The notes under the pieces: model-generated | Databases searched by the model: none | Seen by the model: the letters and a program-made list of their open reading frames with translations, nothing else | What the model was told of the DNA's origin: nothing | Part shown: positions 1-6,497 of the stretch, in pieces | Layout: every line of letters begins with the position of its first letter | Numbering within the stretch: position 1 is the first letter of the stretch | NCBI GenBank assembly: GCA_018969455.1 | Contig: JAGWYI010000036.1 | Span: forward strand, 1 to 14,761 | Length of the DNA stretch: 14,761 nt | From: Bacteroidota bacterium | GTDB taxonomy: Bacteria; Bacteroidota; Bacteroidia; Chitinophagales; Saprospiraceae | Direction of reading: 5' to 3' | Made by a program: the position numbers and the translations under genes

Positions 1-1
1 A

Positions 2-94
2 TTCCGAACCTGGCTGGATAACCCCTGGAAAGCCAATTTCTACAAAGACGGTATTTTGATGAAAACCGTCATCCCCAATGTTTCCTGCAATTAA
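2..94 (+). CDS. C-terminal end of an unidentified protein (partial, cut by window edge)
   Basis: The frame beginning at base 2 is open from the window edge to a TAA stop at 92-94 and gives 30 residues ending in VIPNVSCN. The residues look like ordinary protein (WLDNPWKANFYKDG), and a hairpin terminator follows 22 bp after the stop, which supports this being a real gene end on the plus strand. There are too few residues to recognise a family. It may belong to the same transcription direction as the four-gene unit that follows, but the terminator at 116-181 separates them. Confidence 0.5.
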   Translation, partial: FRTWLDNPWKANFYKDGILMKTVIPNVSCN

Positions 95-115
95 TTACAT
101 AATTATCTGATTTTC

Positions 116-181
116 AAGGGCCTGGCTTGTCATGCTAACGTTTGGTCATGGAAGCCAGACAGGCCGGCCCTTGCCTTTTTT
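116..181 (+). terminator. Rho-independent terminator after the partial upstream gene
   Basis: The arms AAGGGC (116-121) and CTGGCTT (122-128) pair with AAGCCAG (152-158) and GCCCTT (167-172), leaving an 8-nt bulge (159-166) on the right arm and a 23-nt loop. An alternative pairing of GGCCTG with CAGGCC uses the bulge. A run of six T follows at 176-181 and further T-rich sequence continues to about 195. The position after the stop at 94 fits termination of the upstream gene. The T-tract ends only about 20 bp before the next start, so the next gene either has a promoter that I cannot pinpoint or depends on read-through. Confidence 0.65.
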
Positions 182-202
182 CACCTTTTTAAATGCATTA
201 TC

Positions 203-1132
203 ATGCAAAAATTTCAACTTCTGCTTTGCTTTTGGGCCTTCAGCATGCCCGTGCTTTTTTCCCAATCGTACACCTTTTCCTATTTCCAGGAGCCTTATGC
301 CCCCCTACAAGGCGATTCGATCATCGCCGAAGAGGATGCCTGGGGAAACGCCCCCTGGGTACTCCCCATCGGTTTCCCGCTCAGTTTCATGGGTGAAAAC
401 GCTGAAACCATCCAAATCTTTGAAGGTTTTTTGTTTTTTAATGAAAATACCGACTCAAGCAACACCTTCATTGCATATGGAGCATCGCTGTCTAATTTAG
501 GCGCCTCGCCGGTATCCATCCAGCGCAGTGGAAACACTGGAAACCGAATTCTGAAAATTCAAGTTAAAAATGCCGGTTTTTTTATCGGAAATTCCCAAAA
601 TTATGTCAATTTTCAAATTTGGATTTACGAAAACGACAAGTCCCTTGAAGTGCATTTCGGACCGCGCAACATCAACTCCTACGTATGGGAAGAAGGATGG
701 AATGGGCCCATCATCGGAACAGGCAACAGCGGCTCGGGCTTTTTGTTCTATGCCGGTGATTCCCCTACCGCTCCCAATACCTACCAGTATGGCAACCCGG
801 ATACCCTGATCCATTCCCTGACCGGGCCGCCGCCCGCCAATCTGGTGTATCGATTTACGCCCACAGTTTCCAAAACCCTCAGCCCCCGCACCCACCAGAT
901 CGACCTTAGCGCCGGGCCGATTCCCTGCAACGATCATTTACAGTTGAGCGGCAACGAACTGGCACAAATCAAGCATTTTAACGTATTCGACGCTGCTGGA
1001 AGATGTGTGTTAAACGGAATTTTGAGCAGCCCGGAATTGGACGTTCACACACTCCTACCCGGTTCCTATTTCCTTGAATTACAAGGAGATCAGCAGCAAA
1101 CCGCGATCATCAAATTCAGCAAAACCCGATAA
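203..1132 (+). CDS. Secreted protein with type IX secretion (Por) C-terminal sorting domain
   Basis: A 309-residue protein. Residues 1-22 form a signal peptide (MQKFQ, then a hydrophobic core, with likely cleavage near LFSQS). The central part (about 25-230) is beta-rich, with many aromatic, Gly and Asn residues, and I do not recognise it. Residues 238-309 match the T9SS type A sorting domain: the opening GPIPCNDHLQL, the strand FNVFDAAGR (259-267), LLPGSYFLEL (284-293) and the basic end KFSKTR. Proteins with this domain cross the inner membrane by Sec and the outer membrane by T9SS, and the domain is usually cleaved as the protein is released or attached to the surface. It is the first gene of a compact four-gene unit, with 30 bp to the next gene. 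The start follows the terminator at 116-181. The cargo function is unknown. Confidence 0.85.
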   Translation: MQKFQLLLCFWAFSMPVLFSQSYTFSYFQEPYAPLQGDSIIAEEDAWGNAPWVLPIGFPLSFMGENAETIQIFEGFLFFNENTDSSNTFIAYGASLSNLGASPVSIQRSGNTGNRILKIQVKNAGFFIGNSQNYVNFQIWIYENDKSLEVHFGPRNINSYVWEEGWNGPIIGTGNSGSGFLFYAGDSPTAPNTYQYGNPDTLIHSLTGPPPANLVYRFTPTVSKTLSPRTHQIDLSAGPIPCNDHLQLSGNELAQIKHFNVFDAAGRCVLNGILSSPELDVHTLLPGSYFLELQGDQQQTAIIKFSKTR

Positions 1133-1162
1133 AATTTCCTTTTAATCCTTGCACATTCAGCC

Positions 1163-2368
1163 ATGAAAACAACAGTAACCCCGAAGTTGGTCTGCTTTGT
1201 ATTGGCCCTGCGGATGCTTTTTCCGGCCTCCGGATACGCGGCCAATACATTGCCAACCGACTCCAGCACCAACTGGATTATGCCCTGGATCCGCGATGCC
1301 GATACCGATTTTTCAGCCCTCGAAGCAGAATACCGCGATCATACAATGCCCTTGTACCAACGCCTAACGGAACTCAACCAGGCACTCAAAGATCCCTGCA
1401 CGCGCAACGCAGAAACCGGGTTTTCTCTGCTCTGGGAACGCATGCAACTCCAGGACGCCCTGAAACTGGAGGAAGACGAGCACGATTTGAAAAAAATCAA
1501 ACTCCGCTACCGCAAAGGCGTGGAAATTGTAAAAATGCTGTACGAAAAAATCCTCAGCATGGACCACCATTTCAGCAGCCTCAAAGCACAACAGGAGATG
1601 CAAAAAATCTCCAATCCGCACAATTATCCGGAATTTAAGGATGCCCGCGCCATTATTGAGGACAAAATGAAGAAGAAATTCAACTTCACAGCGCCCGCTC
1701 TTTTTCAGGCAAACCCCTACCTCTCTGCCGCTTTTTCCATCGTAGGCCTGGTGGTAGGCGGCATGGAAGACAAGGACAAAAAAGCCGATGTGGAAAAAAT
1801 TGCCTGTATCATGGATTTTACCGTCCGCATCCACAACGACATGAATGTGATTTTTTACGAAACCGGCTACCTCCGCGATGCCAACATGACTCTCAAGCGC
1901 GATTGCGAAGCCCTGTTTTCGGAATGTGCGCGGCAAGTGGGATACACCATTCCCCTCGAAAATTGCCGCAACAGCGACGACTGGGAACGCTTGTATGCCC
2001 TGCTGGACCAACTGGTGGGCAAATCGATCGGCGAAGTGAGCGCAGCCGGTAACGCTGCCACACCACCCGACCCGCGCCTGCAATCGCGCACCCAAACCAA
2101 TTTGCAATTTGCCATCGATCGCATTTTACAATTCACCAATCGATACAGCGACTTTGTAAATCAGGGAAATGAATATTACAAAAAATTCAGCAAAATCACC
2201 GGCGATTACGAAAACGAAAAATCCTGCTCCGAGATTCTGCCCGACCAGTTCAAGCAGATAAAAGCCGACATCGACCAAACCCTCGACAAGTTCAACAGCG
2301 CCTACCGCATGCCGGAAGTTCAAGGATCCAAACTGAAAGACATGCTGTACGGTGGAAGTGAAAACTAA
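1163..2368 (+). CDS. Exported alpha-helical protein of unknown function
   Basis: A 401-residue protein that I cannot assign to a family. Residues 1-27 are a signal peptide (basic start MKTTVTPK, hydrophobic CFVLAL, cleavage near SGYAA). The mature part is predominantly helical and charged, with a possible coiled coil at about 88-135 (LQDALKLEEDEHDLKKIKLR) and a second helical stretch at about 310-380. Residues 185-200 (PYLSAAFSIVGLVVGG) form one short hydrophobic, glycine-rich segment that could be an amphipathic or membrane-inserting helix. The mature region has six cysteines (79, 215, 248, 255, 268, 355), consistent with disulfides in the periplasm. No sorting domain or lipobox is seen. It lies 30 bp after the T9SS protein and 27 bp before the next gene, so cotranscription is likely. 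Confidence 0.85.
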   Translation: MKTTVTPKLVCFVLALRMLFPASGYAANTLPTDSSTNWIMPWIRDADTDFSALEAEYRDHTMPLYQRLTELNQALKDPCTRNAETGFSLLWERMQLQDALKLEEDEHDLKKIKLRYRKGVEIVKMLYEKILSMDHHFSSLKAQQEMQKISNPHNYPEFKDARAIIEDKMKKKFNFTAPALFQANPYLSAAFSIVGLVVGGMEDKDKKADVEKIACIMDFTVRIHNDMNVIFYETGYLRDANMTLKRDCEALFSECARQVGYTIPLENCRNSDDWERLYALLDQLVGKSIGEVSAAGNAATPPDPRLQSRTQTNLQFAIDRILQFTNRYSDFVNQGNEYYKKFSKITGDYENEKSCSEILPDQFKQIKADIDQTLDKFNSAYRMPEVQGSKLKDMLYGGSEN

Positions 2369-2395
2369 TTGCTTTCATCTATTTAATCCATTGAC

Positions 2396-2923
2396 ATGCA
2401 AAACATGACCCGCATTTTTGCTTTAATTCTGCTTTTGGGCGCCGCCCAATTGCAGGCTCAGACCGAGAAAGCGCCTTTGCCTAAAACAGCCGGATATTTC
2501 GATCCTGCCCGACAACCGATCGGTCGCCAGCAAAGCGACGGCAGTTTCCTGCTCACGGTAAGTGAAGCAGCCTTAAGCCGCTCCCTAAAACAGGTAATTC
2601 CCGATGTCGGCATCATCCAAAAGGTCGTCAAACAAAAAATACGCGAACAGGAATTTCTGGTATTCGAAAGCCGCCGACCGGATTCGCTGGCGCATGTCCT
2701 GTACATCGCCATTCCGATCCGCCGCACCCGCGACGGGCAGGTGTTTGCCGATGCCGGGTACCAAACCTGTTCCGGCGCGCCCTGCAGCAACTGCAAATTC
2801 TCGGCCGACGGCTGTGTATGCGAAGAACAGGCTCCGGCCGACAACCCGACCCAGATCGGACGCTGCAACCACAGCATCAGCACTCAGCCTGCGCTGGCGC
2901 GCGTGCCCGATAACAAAGACTGA
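2396..2923 (+). CDS. Small exported protein with C-terminal cysteine cluster
   Basis: A 175-residue protein of unknown function. Residues 1-22 are a signal peptide ending LQAQ, a typical Bacteroidota cleavage site. The mature N-terminal half contains a basic segment (SRSLKQVIP to KQKIREQEF, about 61-87). The C-terminal part holds a compact cysteine motif, C125-x4-C130-x2-C133-x6-C140-x-C142-x14-C157-N-H159, within CSGAPCSNCKFSADGCVCEE. Six Cys and a nearby His could form three disulfides or a metal site; the exported location favours disulfides, but this is inference. An alternative start at the second Met (2405) would keep the signal peptide. It lies between an exported helical protein and a beta-propeller, with gaps of 27 and 39 bp, so it is probably part of the same unit. 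Confidence 0.8.
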   Translation: MQNMTRIFALILLLGAAQLQAQTEKAPLPKTAGYFDPARQPIGRQQSDGSFLLTVSEAALSRSLKQVIPDVGIIQKVVKQKIREQEFLVFESRRPDSLAHVLYIAIPIRRTRDGQVFADAGYQTCSGAPCSNCKFSADGCVCEEQAPADNPTQIGRCNHSISTQPALARVPDNKD

Positions 2924-2962
2924 AACCTTCTCTTTTAATCCCTTCCCATCAACCGACACCCC

Positions 2963-4144
2963 ATGTTGTTTGTGTTTTTAATCCTGATCGCCCGGCTGCT
3001 CGCCAATGTACCATCCCAAAAGAGGGAGGCGCCCAAGGGACCTGTCCTGCTTTGGCGGCAGCCGTACCGGGATACCGGCTTTAGCGGCGGAACGGTGCTG
3101 TTTACAGGCCCGGAAGGAGCGCTTTTCGCCCGATGCACCGACGGCGACGCCTCTGAAACCCTTTGCATGCTGGATGCCGACACCGGCGCGCTCCGCTGGA
3201 CCTGGAATACGCAATTTGAAGCACCGGAAATGTTGCAACGCTGCAGCCGCCAGACGCCCGCGGTGTACAACCAGGCGCTGTTTTTGTCGACGGGAAAAGG
3301 CATTTACACCCTTCAACTTCAAAACGGAAGCACAATGATGAAAAAACACCTGGCTTTTTCAAGCCATTTCCGGCAAATCGGCAGCAGTGTGCTCTGCGTG
3401 TGCAACCGGCAGGATGCCCGCGTTGCGCAAATCATGCTGGTGGATATGTGCAGCGGCAAACAAACCCTCCTGTACCAAATGCAGGAACAAAACCAATTAC
3501 TGGCCCAGGTGCTGGCTGCCACCTGCCAGCGCGAACCAAACGGAGATACCCTGCTGTACTGGACATACCAGCGCTTATCGCCGGAAGACGGCGCTCAGCA
3601 AAACTGGTTGTTTGGCTACAACCTGAGCCAGAAAAGACTCCTTTTTTCCCAAGCTCAGGTCATGGAAGACCCCAACCCGTACGCACCGGTGCTGTATGAA
3701 GACCTGGTGCTTCTGGAAAGCAAAAATCGGCTCACAGCCGTGAACCGCTATACTGGCCTCCTGCAATGGCAAAGTGCCAAATCGGGCAGCGACTGGCAGC
3801 AAATTCAGCTCTGCGGCCCGTATCTGGTGCTCACCGATGCTTTGAACGGACGCATTATGGCCTTTCAACCCGATTCAGGCGCGCGCGTGTGGGAAACCGA
3901 ACTGGGCGGCGCCTGCTCACTGCCCCAGGAACTGGACGGTATTTTATACACCGTCAATCAGGACAACGGCCGCATGTATGCCTTGCGCCTGTACGACGGC
4001 ACGCCCCTTTGGCAAATGGAATCACCCGACCTGTATGCCCCGCCATATGCAGGTTTTTGTTTCGCTTTGGGTATGGATCGAACCCGCAGACGCTTGTACG
4101 TGAGTTCGTACCTGGCAGCCTACTGCTACCAGCTGGATCCGTGA
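2963..4144 (+). CDS. Exported PQQ/WD-like beta-propeller protein
   Basis: A 393-residue protein with an N-terminal hydrophobic signal (MLFVFLILIARLLANVPSQ). The rest shows blades typical of PQQ-like or quinoprotein-type beta-propellers: LDADTGALRW (70-79), VDMCSGKQTL (160-169), VNRYTGLLQW (260-269), FQPDSGARVW (301-310) and LRLYDGTPLW (341-350). Each is the strand-turn-strand of a blade, with the D/N-x-x-(T/S/D)-G-x-x-x-W signature. Such propellers usually act as scaffolds (BamB-like) or as periplasmic dehydrogenase domains. I do not see the extra catalytic and calcium-binding elements of true PQQ dehydrogenases, so a binding or scaffold role is more likely. The mature part is rich in cysteines. 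It is the last gene of the four-gene unit and is followed by a strong terminator. Confidence 0.8.
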   Translation: MLFVFLILIARLLANVPSQKREAPKGPVLLWRQPYRDTGFSGGTVLFTGPEGALFARCTDGDASETLCMLDADTGALRWTWNTQFEAPEMLQRCSRQTPAVYNQALFLSTGKGIYTLQLQNGSTMMKKHLAFSSHFRQIGSSVLCVCNRQDARVAQIMLVDMCSGKQTLLYQMQEQNQLLAQVLAATCQREPNGDTLLYWTYQRLSPEDGAQQNWLFGYNLSQKRLLFSQAQVMEDPNPYAPVLYEDLVLLESKNRLTAVNRYTGLLQWQSAKSGSDWQQIQLCGPYLVLTDALNGRIMAFQPDSGARVWETELGGACSLPQELDGILYTVNQDNGRMYALRLYDGTPLWQMESPDLYAPPYAGFCFALGMDRTRRRLYVSSYLAAYCYQLDP

Positions 4145-4211
4145 AAGGGTACCCGGCGAAGGGGAATATTATACCCGGGAAAACCAGACAATAAACGGCT
4201 TTCCCAATCCC

Positions 4212-4253
4212 GGCAGGCGGTCGCGTGGGGCAGACCGCTCTGCCATTTTTTTT
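4212..4253 (+). terminator. Rho-independent terminator of the four-gene exported unit
   Basis: The stem GGCAGGCGGTC (4212-4222) pairs with GACCGC (4233-4238) plus CTGCC (4240-4244), with a single bulged T at 4239 and a 10-nt loop. Eight consecutive T (4246-4253) follow after one A. It lies 68 bp after the beta-propeller stop codon and is a textbook intrinsic terminator for the plus strand. Confidence 0.9.
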
Positions 4254-4348
4254 CGCAGGACTCGGGAGGGGGATTTTTGGGATAACGGATTGGATTTTTA
4301 AGGAATATCTGACGAAATAATATTTGTTTACAATCATTCCGAAAAGCC

Positions 4349-4379
4349 TTTGGATTAAATACAAAAAGTTTCATCTTTG
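4349..4379 (+). promoter_or_regulatory. Bacteroidetes-type (sigma-ABfr) promoter of the DUF1801 gene
   Basis: TTTG at 4349-4352 is followed, after exactly 19 nt, by CATCTTTG at 4372-4379. The known Bacteroidetes housekeeping consensus is TTTG, about 19 nt, TAnnTTTG; here only the first T of the -7 box differs. Transcription would start near 4386, giving a leader of about 50 nt before the ATG at 4435. The element lies just downstream of the preceding terminator, where a promoter is expected. Confidence 0.7.
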
Positions 4380-4434
4380 CAGACCTAAATGTTTGTTCCA
4401 GAAAGCCTTACTAGCACCAACCCTTTTCTCCAAT

Positions 4435-4860
4435 ATGCATGTTCAAGCACAAATTGACGCCTATATCGCCAGCCAGCCCGAACCAAAACGCAGTGAAATG
4501 CAATCCCTGCACGCGCTGATGCTGCAAATCAAGCCGGAAAGTAAATTGTGGTTTACCGATGGCAAAAACAGCGATGGCAAAGTGGTTTCCAACCCAAATA
4601 TCGGATACGGGTTTTATACCATTCACTACGCAGACGGAACCAGCAGGGATTTTTACCAGATTGGATTGAGTGCCAATACGGCCGGTATTTCGGTGTATAT
4701 TATGGGCATTCAGGATAAAAACTACCTGAAGGAGACTTTTGGTGAAAAACTGGGAAAGGCGAGCGTGACCGGGTATTGTATTAAGTTTAAAACGCTGAAA
4801 AACATCAATCTGGAAGTGCTGGAAGCGGCTGTTCGGTTTGGATTTGAGGCGCAAGTGTGA
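4435..4860 (+). CDS. DUF1801-family cytoplasmic protein
   Basis: A 141-residue protein beginning MHVQAQIDAYIASQPEPKR. The opening IxxYIxxQPEPKRxxM, the segment WFTDGKNSDGKVVSNPNIGYG and the end (VTGYCIKFKTLKNINLEVLEAAVRFG) resemble the DUF1801 (YdhG-like) family, whose members are small single-domain proteins, often of about 110-150 residues. Their biochemical role is not established. No signal peptide or membrane segment is seen. The frame stays open upstream to 4324, but that extension would run through the promoter at 4349-4379 and has no family similarity, so the Met at 4435 is chosen. The gene is monocistronic and converges on the 119-aa gene. Confidence 0.8.
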   Translation: MHVQAQIDAYIASQPEPKRSEMQSLHALMLQIKPESKLWFTDGKNSDGKVVSNPNIGYGFYTIHYADGTSRDFYQIGLSANTAGISVYIMGIQDKNYLKETFGEKLGKASVTGYCIKFKTLKNINLEVLEAAVRFGFEAQV

Positions 4861-4908
4861 TTTGGTTTAGGGTTTAGGGGGATTGGGATTTTTCTAGGTT
4901 TCGAATTT

Positions 4909-4935
4909 GGGAGAAGGGTGGCGGGTGTGCAAGGG
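4909..4935 (+). other. Potential G-quadruplex motif
   Basis: Four GGG runs at 4909-4911, 4916-4918, 4923-4925 and 4933-4935 are separated by loops of 4, 4 and 7 nt, which satisfies the standard G3+N1-7 rule. Just upstream, at 4864-4887, is a second G-rich patch with two TTTAGGG units. It lies in the 3' region of the DUF1801 transcript and on the template side of the convergent 119-aa gene. Folding in vivo is unproven. Confidence 0.45.
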
Positions 4936-4970
4936 CGAGAATCGGGCAAAGCCCTAGGGATTGTTTCACA

Positions 4971-5057
4971 CCGGCCACAGGCCGGCGCGAGCGCGCGTTT
5001 TAGAGAATTGAGATTGGTGGGGATCGGGGCAAACTTGTCTTTGGGGTTGGCCACCCC
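4971..5057. terminator. GC-rich hairpins between convergent genes (possible weak bidirectional terminator)
   Basis: CCGGCC (4971-4976), loop ACA, GGCCGG (4980-4985) is a perfect 6-bp hairpin, followed by CG-rich sequence and TTTT (4997-5000 region). Nearer the minus-strand stop, GGGGT (5043-5047) pairs with ACCCC (5053-5057) around TGGCC. Neither hairpin has a long T-tract, so intrinsic termination would be weak. They occupy the 199-bp junction between the two convergent stop codons, where no gene is seen. Confidence 0.35.
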
Positions 5058-5059
5058 CA

Positions 5060-5419
5060 TTATCTCTTTCGATCTAATACCTCTATCAACGCATTCAAGT
5101 CTTGCATCCTATTTAATGCTGCCGCTGTAAGTAGAATTTCAAGACCCGCATCGGTTTCATGAAGTACCAGCGGCAAAGGCGTTTCTGCCCAATCGGGGTG
5201 GGTGCGGAGAAACTCGTCCCGGTGCAAAAACACAGGCGCCGTTTCTAATTTCTGTACAAATGCTTCCCACTGCGGACGTACGGCAAACACGCCGTGTGTG
5301 AGCGCACATAAACTGCAAGGATAGGTGGCAGGTGAAAAGATTTTGTGGGCAATGTCGCTCGCCAGGTTGAACCAACCGGTGTCGGCGTTGTAGACGAAAA
5401 TCAGGGTTTTGTTGTGCAT
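5060..5419 (-). CDS. Conserved 119-aa CxxC protein of unknown function (often labelled GTPase in databases)
   Basis: A 119-residue protein starting MHNKTLIFVYNADTGWFN. The pattern FVYNADxGxxN, then HKIFSPATYPCSLCALTHG (25-43), matches a small conserved bacterial family that, as I recall, is sometimes named GTPase in databases. No Walker A/P-loop or other GTPase motif is visible, so that label is not supported here. The CxxC pair (C35, C38) next to a Pro and followed by a conserved LTHG suggests a thiol-redox or metal-binding site; this is inference. There is no signal peptide. It lies downstream of atpG on the same strand but beyond the strong terminator at 5446-5482. Its start is only 26 bp after the terminator stem, and a promoter-like element overlaps that hairpin. 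Confidence 0.75.
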   Translation of the reverse strand: MHNKTLIFVYNADTGWFNLASDIAHKIFSPATYPCSLCALTHGVFAVRPQWEAFVQKLETAPVFLHRDEFLRTHPDWAETPLPLVLHETDAGLEILLTAAALNRMQDLNALIEVLDRKR

Positions 5420-5437
5420 GTAAGTTCAGTGTATATA

Positions 5438-5466
5438 CAAATAAAAACCCGCCCCGACAACACAAA
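5438..5466 (-). promoter_or_regulatory. Candidate promoter for the 119-aa gene, overlapping the atp terminator
   Basis: On the minus strand, TTTG lies in the terminator loop (5463-5466). After 17 nt comes TTTATTTG (5438-5445), one mismatch from TAnnTTTG. The spacer is the 3' arm of the terminator hairpin. Transcription would start roughly 10-15 bp before the ATG at 5419. The 17-nt spacing is at the short end of the range reported for the phylum, so confidence is modest. Confidence 0.35.
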
Positions 5467-5482
5467 GTTGTCGGGGCGGGTT
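5446..5482 (-). terminator. Rho-independent terminator of the atp operon
   Basis: A perfect 16-bp stem joins 5446-5461 and 5467-5482, with a 5-nt loop. On the minus strand the 3' arm ends in GGGTT and runs into TTTTTAT, so the T-tract is on the correct side for the atp genes. It starts 31 bp after the atpG stop codon (5514). Read from the plus strand the hairpin is followed by TTCATTT, so any function in that direction would be weaker. Confidence 0.9.
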
Positions 5483-5513
5483 CATTTCTCATAAAAAATC
5501 AAAAACAAAAATT

Positions 5514-6413
5514 CTACGAACCGCCTTCCAGTGCTGCTGCGCCGCCCACGATCTCGCCCAATTCGGTGGTGATCGCTTCCTGGCGGGCTTTGTTGTAACT
5601 GATTTTGAGGGTTTTCAGCATTTCCTCGGCGTTGTCGGTCGCTTTGCCCATGGCGGTCATACGCGACCCGTGTTCACCAGCAATGGTATCGAGCACCATT
5701 TTGTGGAAGGAGAGTTGCAAAATGCTGGGAACCAGTGTCTCGAGCAATTGCTGCTGATCAGGTTCGAAGATGTAATCGGCTTTTTTCTTGTTTTGGCCAG
5801 GAGCGGCTTCCAGTTTCACAACGGGCAGCCATTGTTCGGCGGTAGGGAACTGGGTGGCTGCGTTTTTAAAGCGGCTGTACACCACTTCAATGGCGTCGTA
5901 TTTTTCGTGGATGAAAGCATCCATTAGCGATTTGGACAGGGCGCTAACGTGTTCGTAGGTGGCGGTATCGTACAGGTGAATGTTATCGGTATTGTATTGC
6001 AGGTCGCGGAAACGGCGACGGAAGAAATCGTAGCCTTTTTTGCCGATAAAGAGCAGCGTCACCTTGCCTTCGCTGCGTTGTTTGGCGTATTTCTGGTTGA
6101 TGAGGGCCAGCGCTTCCTTGTTGATGTTGGTATTGAAAGCACCGCAAAGGCCGCGGTTGGATGTAACTACCACCACCAGCACATTTTTCACGTCGCGGGC
6201 TTTTCCGAAACTGGTGTTGGCATCGCCGTCGAGGTTTGACAGGATGTTGGACAACATGCGGTTGAGTCGGTCGGCATAAGGGCGCAGCTGGATGATTGCG
6301 TTTTGCGCCTTGCGCAATTTTGCAGCCGATACCATTTTCATCGCCTTGGTAATCTGTTGCGTAGAGATTACCGATTTAATGCGTTCGCGAACTTCTTTTA
6401 AGCCTCCAGCCAT
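5514..6413 (-). CDS. atpG: F1Fo ATP synthase gamma subunit
   Basis: A 299-residue protein, slightly longer than the E. coli subunit (287). It forms the central rotor stalk of F1, coupling c-ring rotation to the catalytic alpha/beta ring. The N-terminal helix (GLKEVRERIKSVISTQQITK, then AMKMVSAAKLRKAQ) and the C-terminal helix (NKARQEAITTELGEIVGGA near 276-294) are the family signatures that form the coiled-coil axle. The middle contains the Rossmann-like strands VLVVVVTSNRGLCGAFN. It is the last gene of the operon, 84 bp after atpA, with a 12-bp hairpin in the gap. The atpD and atpC genes that follow gamma in many bacteria are absent; the terminator comes instead. Confidence 0.97.
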   Translation of the reverse strand: MAGGLKEVRERIKSVISTQQITKAMKMVSAAKLRKAQNAIIQLRPYADRLNRMLSNILSNLDGDANTSFGKARDVKNVLVVVVTSNRGLCGAFNTNINKEALALINQKYAKQRSEGKVTLLFIGKKGYDFFRRRFRDLQYNTDNIHLYDTATYEHVSALSKSLMDAFIHEKYDAIEVVYSRFKNAATQFPTAEQWLPVVKLEAAPGQNKKKADYIFEPDQQQLLETLVPSILQLSFHKMVLDTIAGEHGSRMTAMGKATDNAEEMLKTLKISYNKARQEAITTELGEIVGGAAALEGGS

Positions 6414-6451
6414 GGTTGGGTTGTGCTAAAATTGAAAAATATAAGAAAGGC

Positions 6452-6482
6452 GCAGCATGATGCTTTGGGTGCATCATGCTGC
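6452..6482 (-). repeat. Perfect 12-bp hairpin between atpA and atpG
   Basis: GCAGCATGATGC (6452-6463) and GCATCATGCTGC (6471-6482) form a 12-bp perfect stem with a 7-nt loop. It lies 16 bp after the atpA stop in the direction of transcription. The sequence after it (GCCTTTCTTATATTTTT) is only a broken T-tract, so it is more likely an mRNA processing/stability element or a partial attenuator than a full terminator. Confidence 0.75.
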
Positions 6483-6497
6483 ATTTTCCGGAAAAAA

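Noticed and set aside
1364..2107. Open frame antisense to the helical exported protein (247 codons)
   Set aside because: Its residues are rich in Phe, His and Val, as expected of an antisense shadow of a Lys/Glu-rich gene, and it conflicts with a better supported gene that has a signal peptide.
4324..4434. N-terminal extension of the DUF1801 protein
   Set aside because: The extension covers a well-spaced promoter and has no family similarity; the Met at 4435 fits the family start.
4866..4879. Telomere-like TTTAGGG units
   Set aside because: Only two units are present in a bacterial intergenic region, so a telomere or an array is not supported; they are noted only as part of a G-rich patch.
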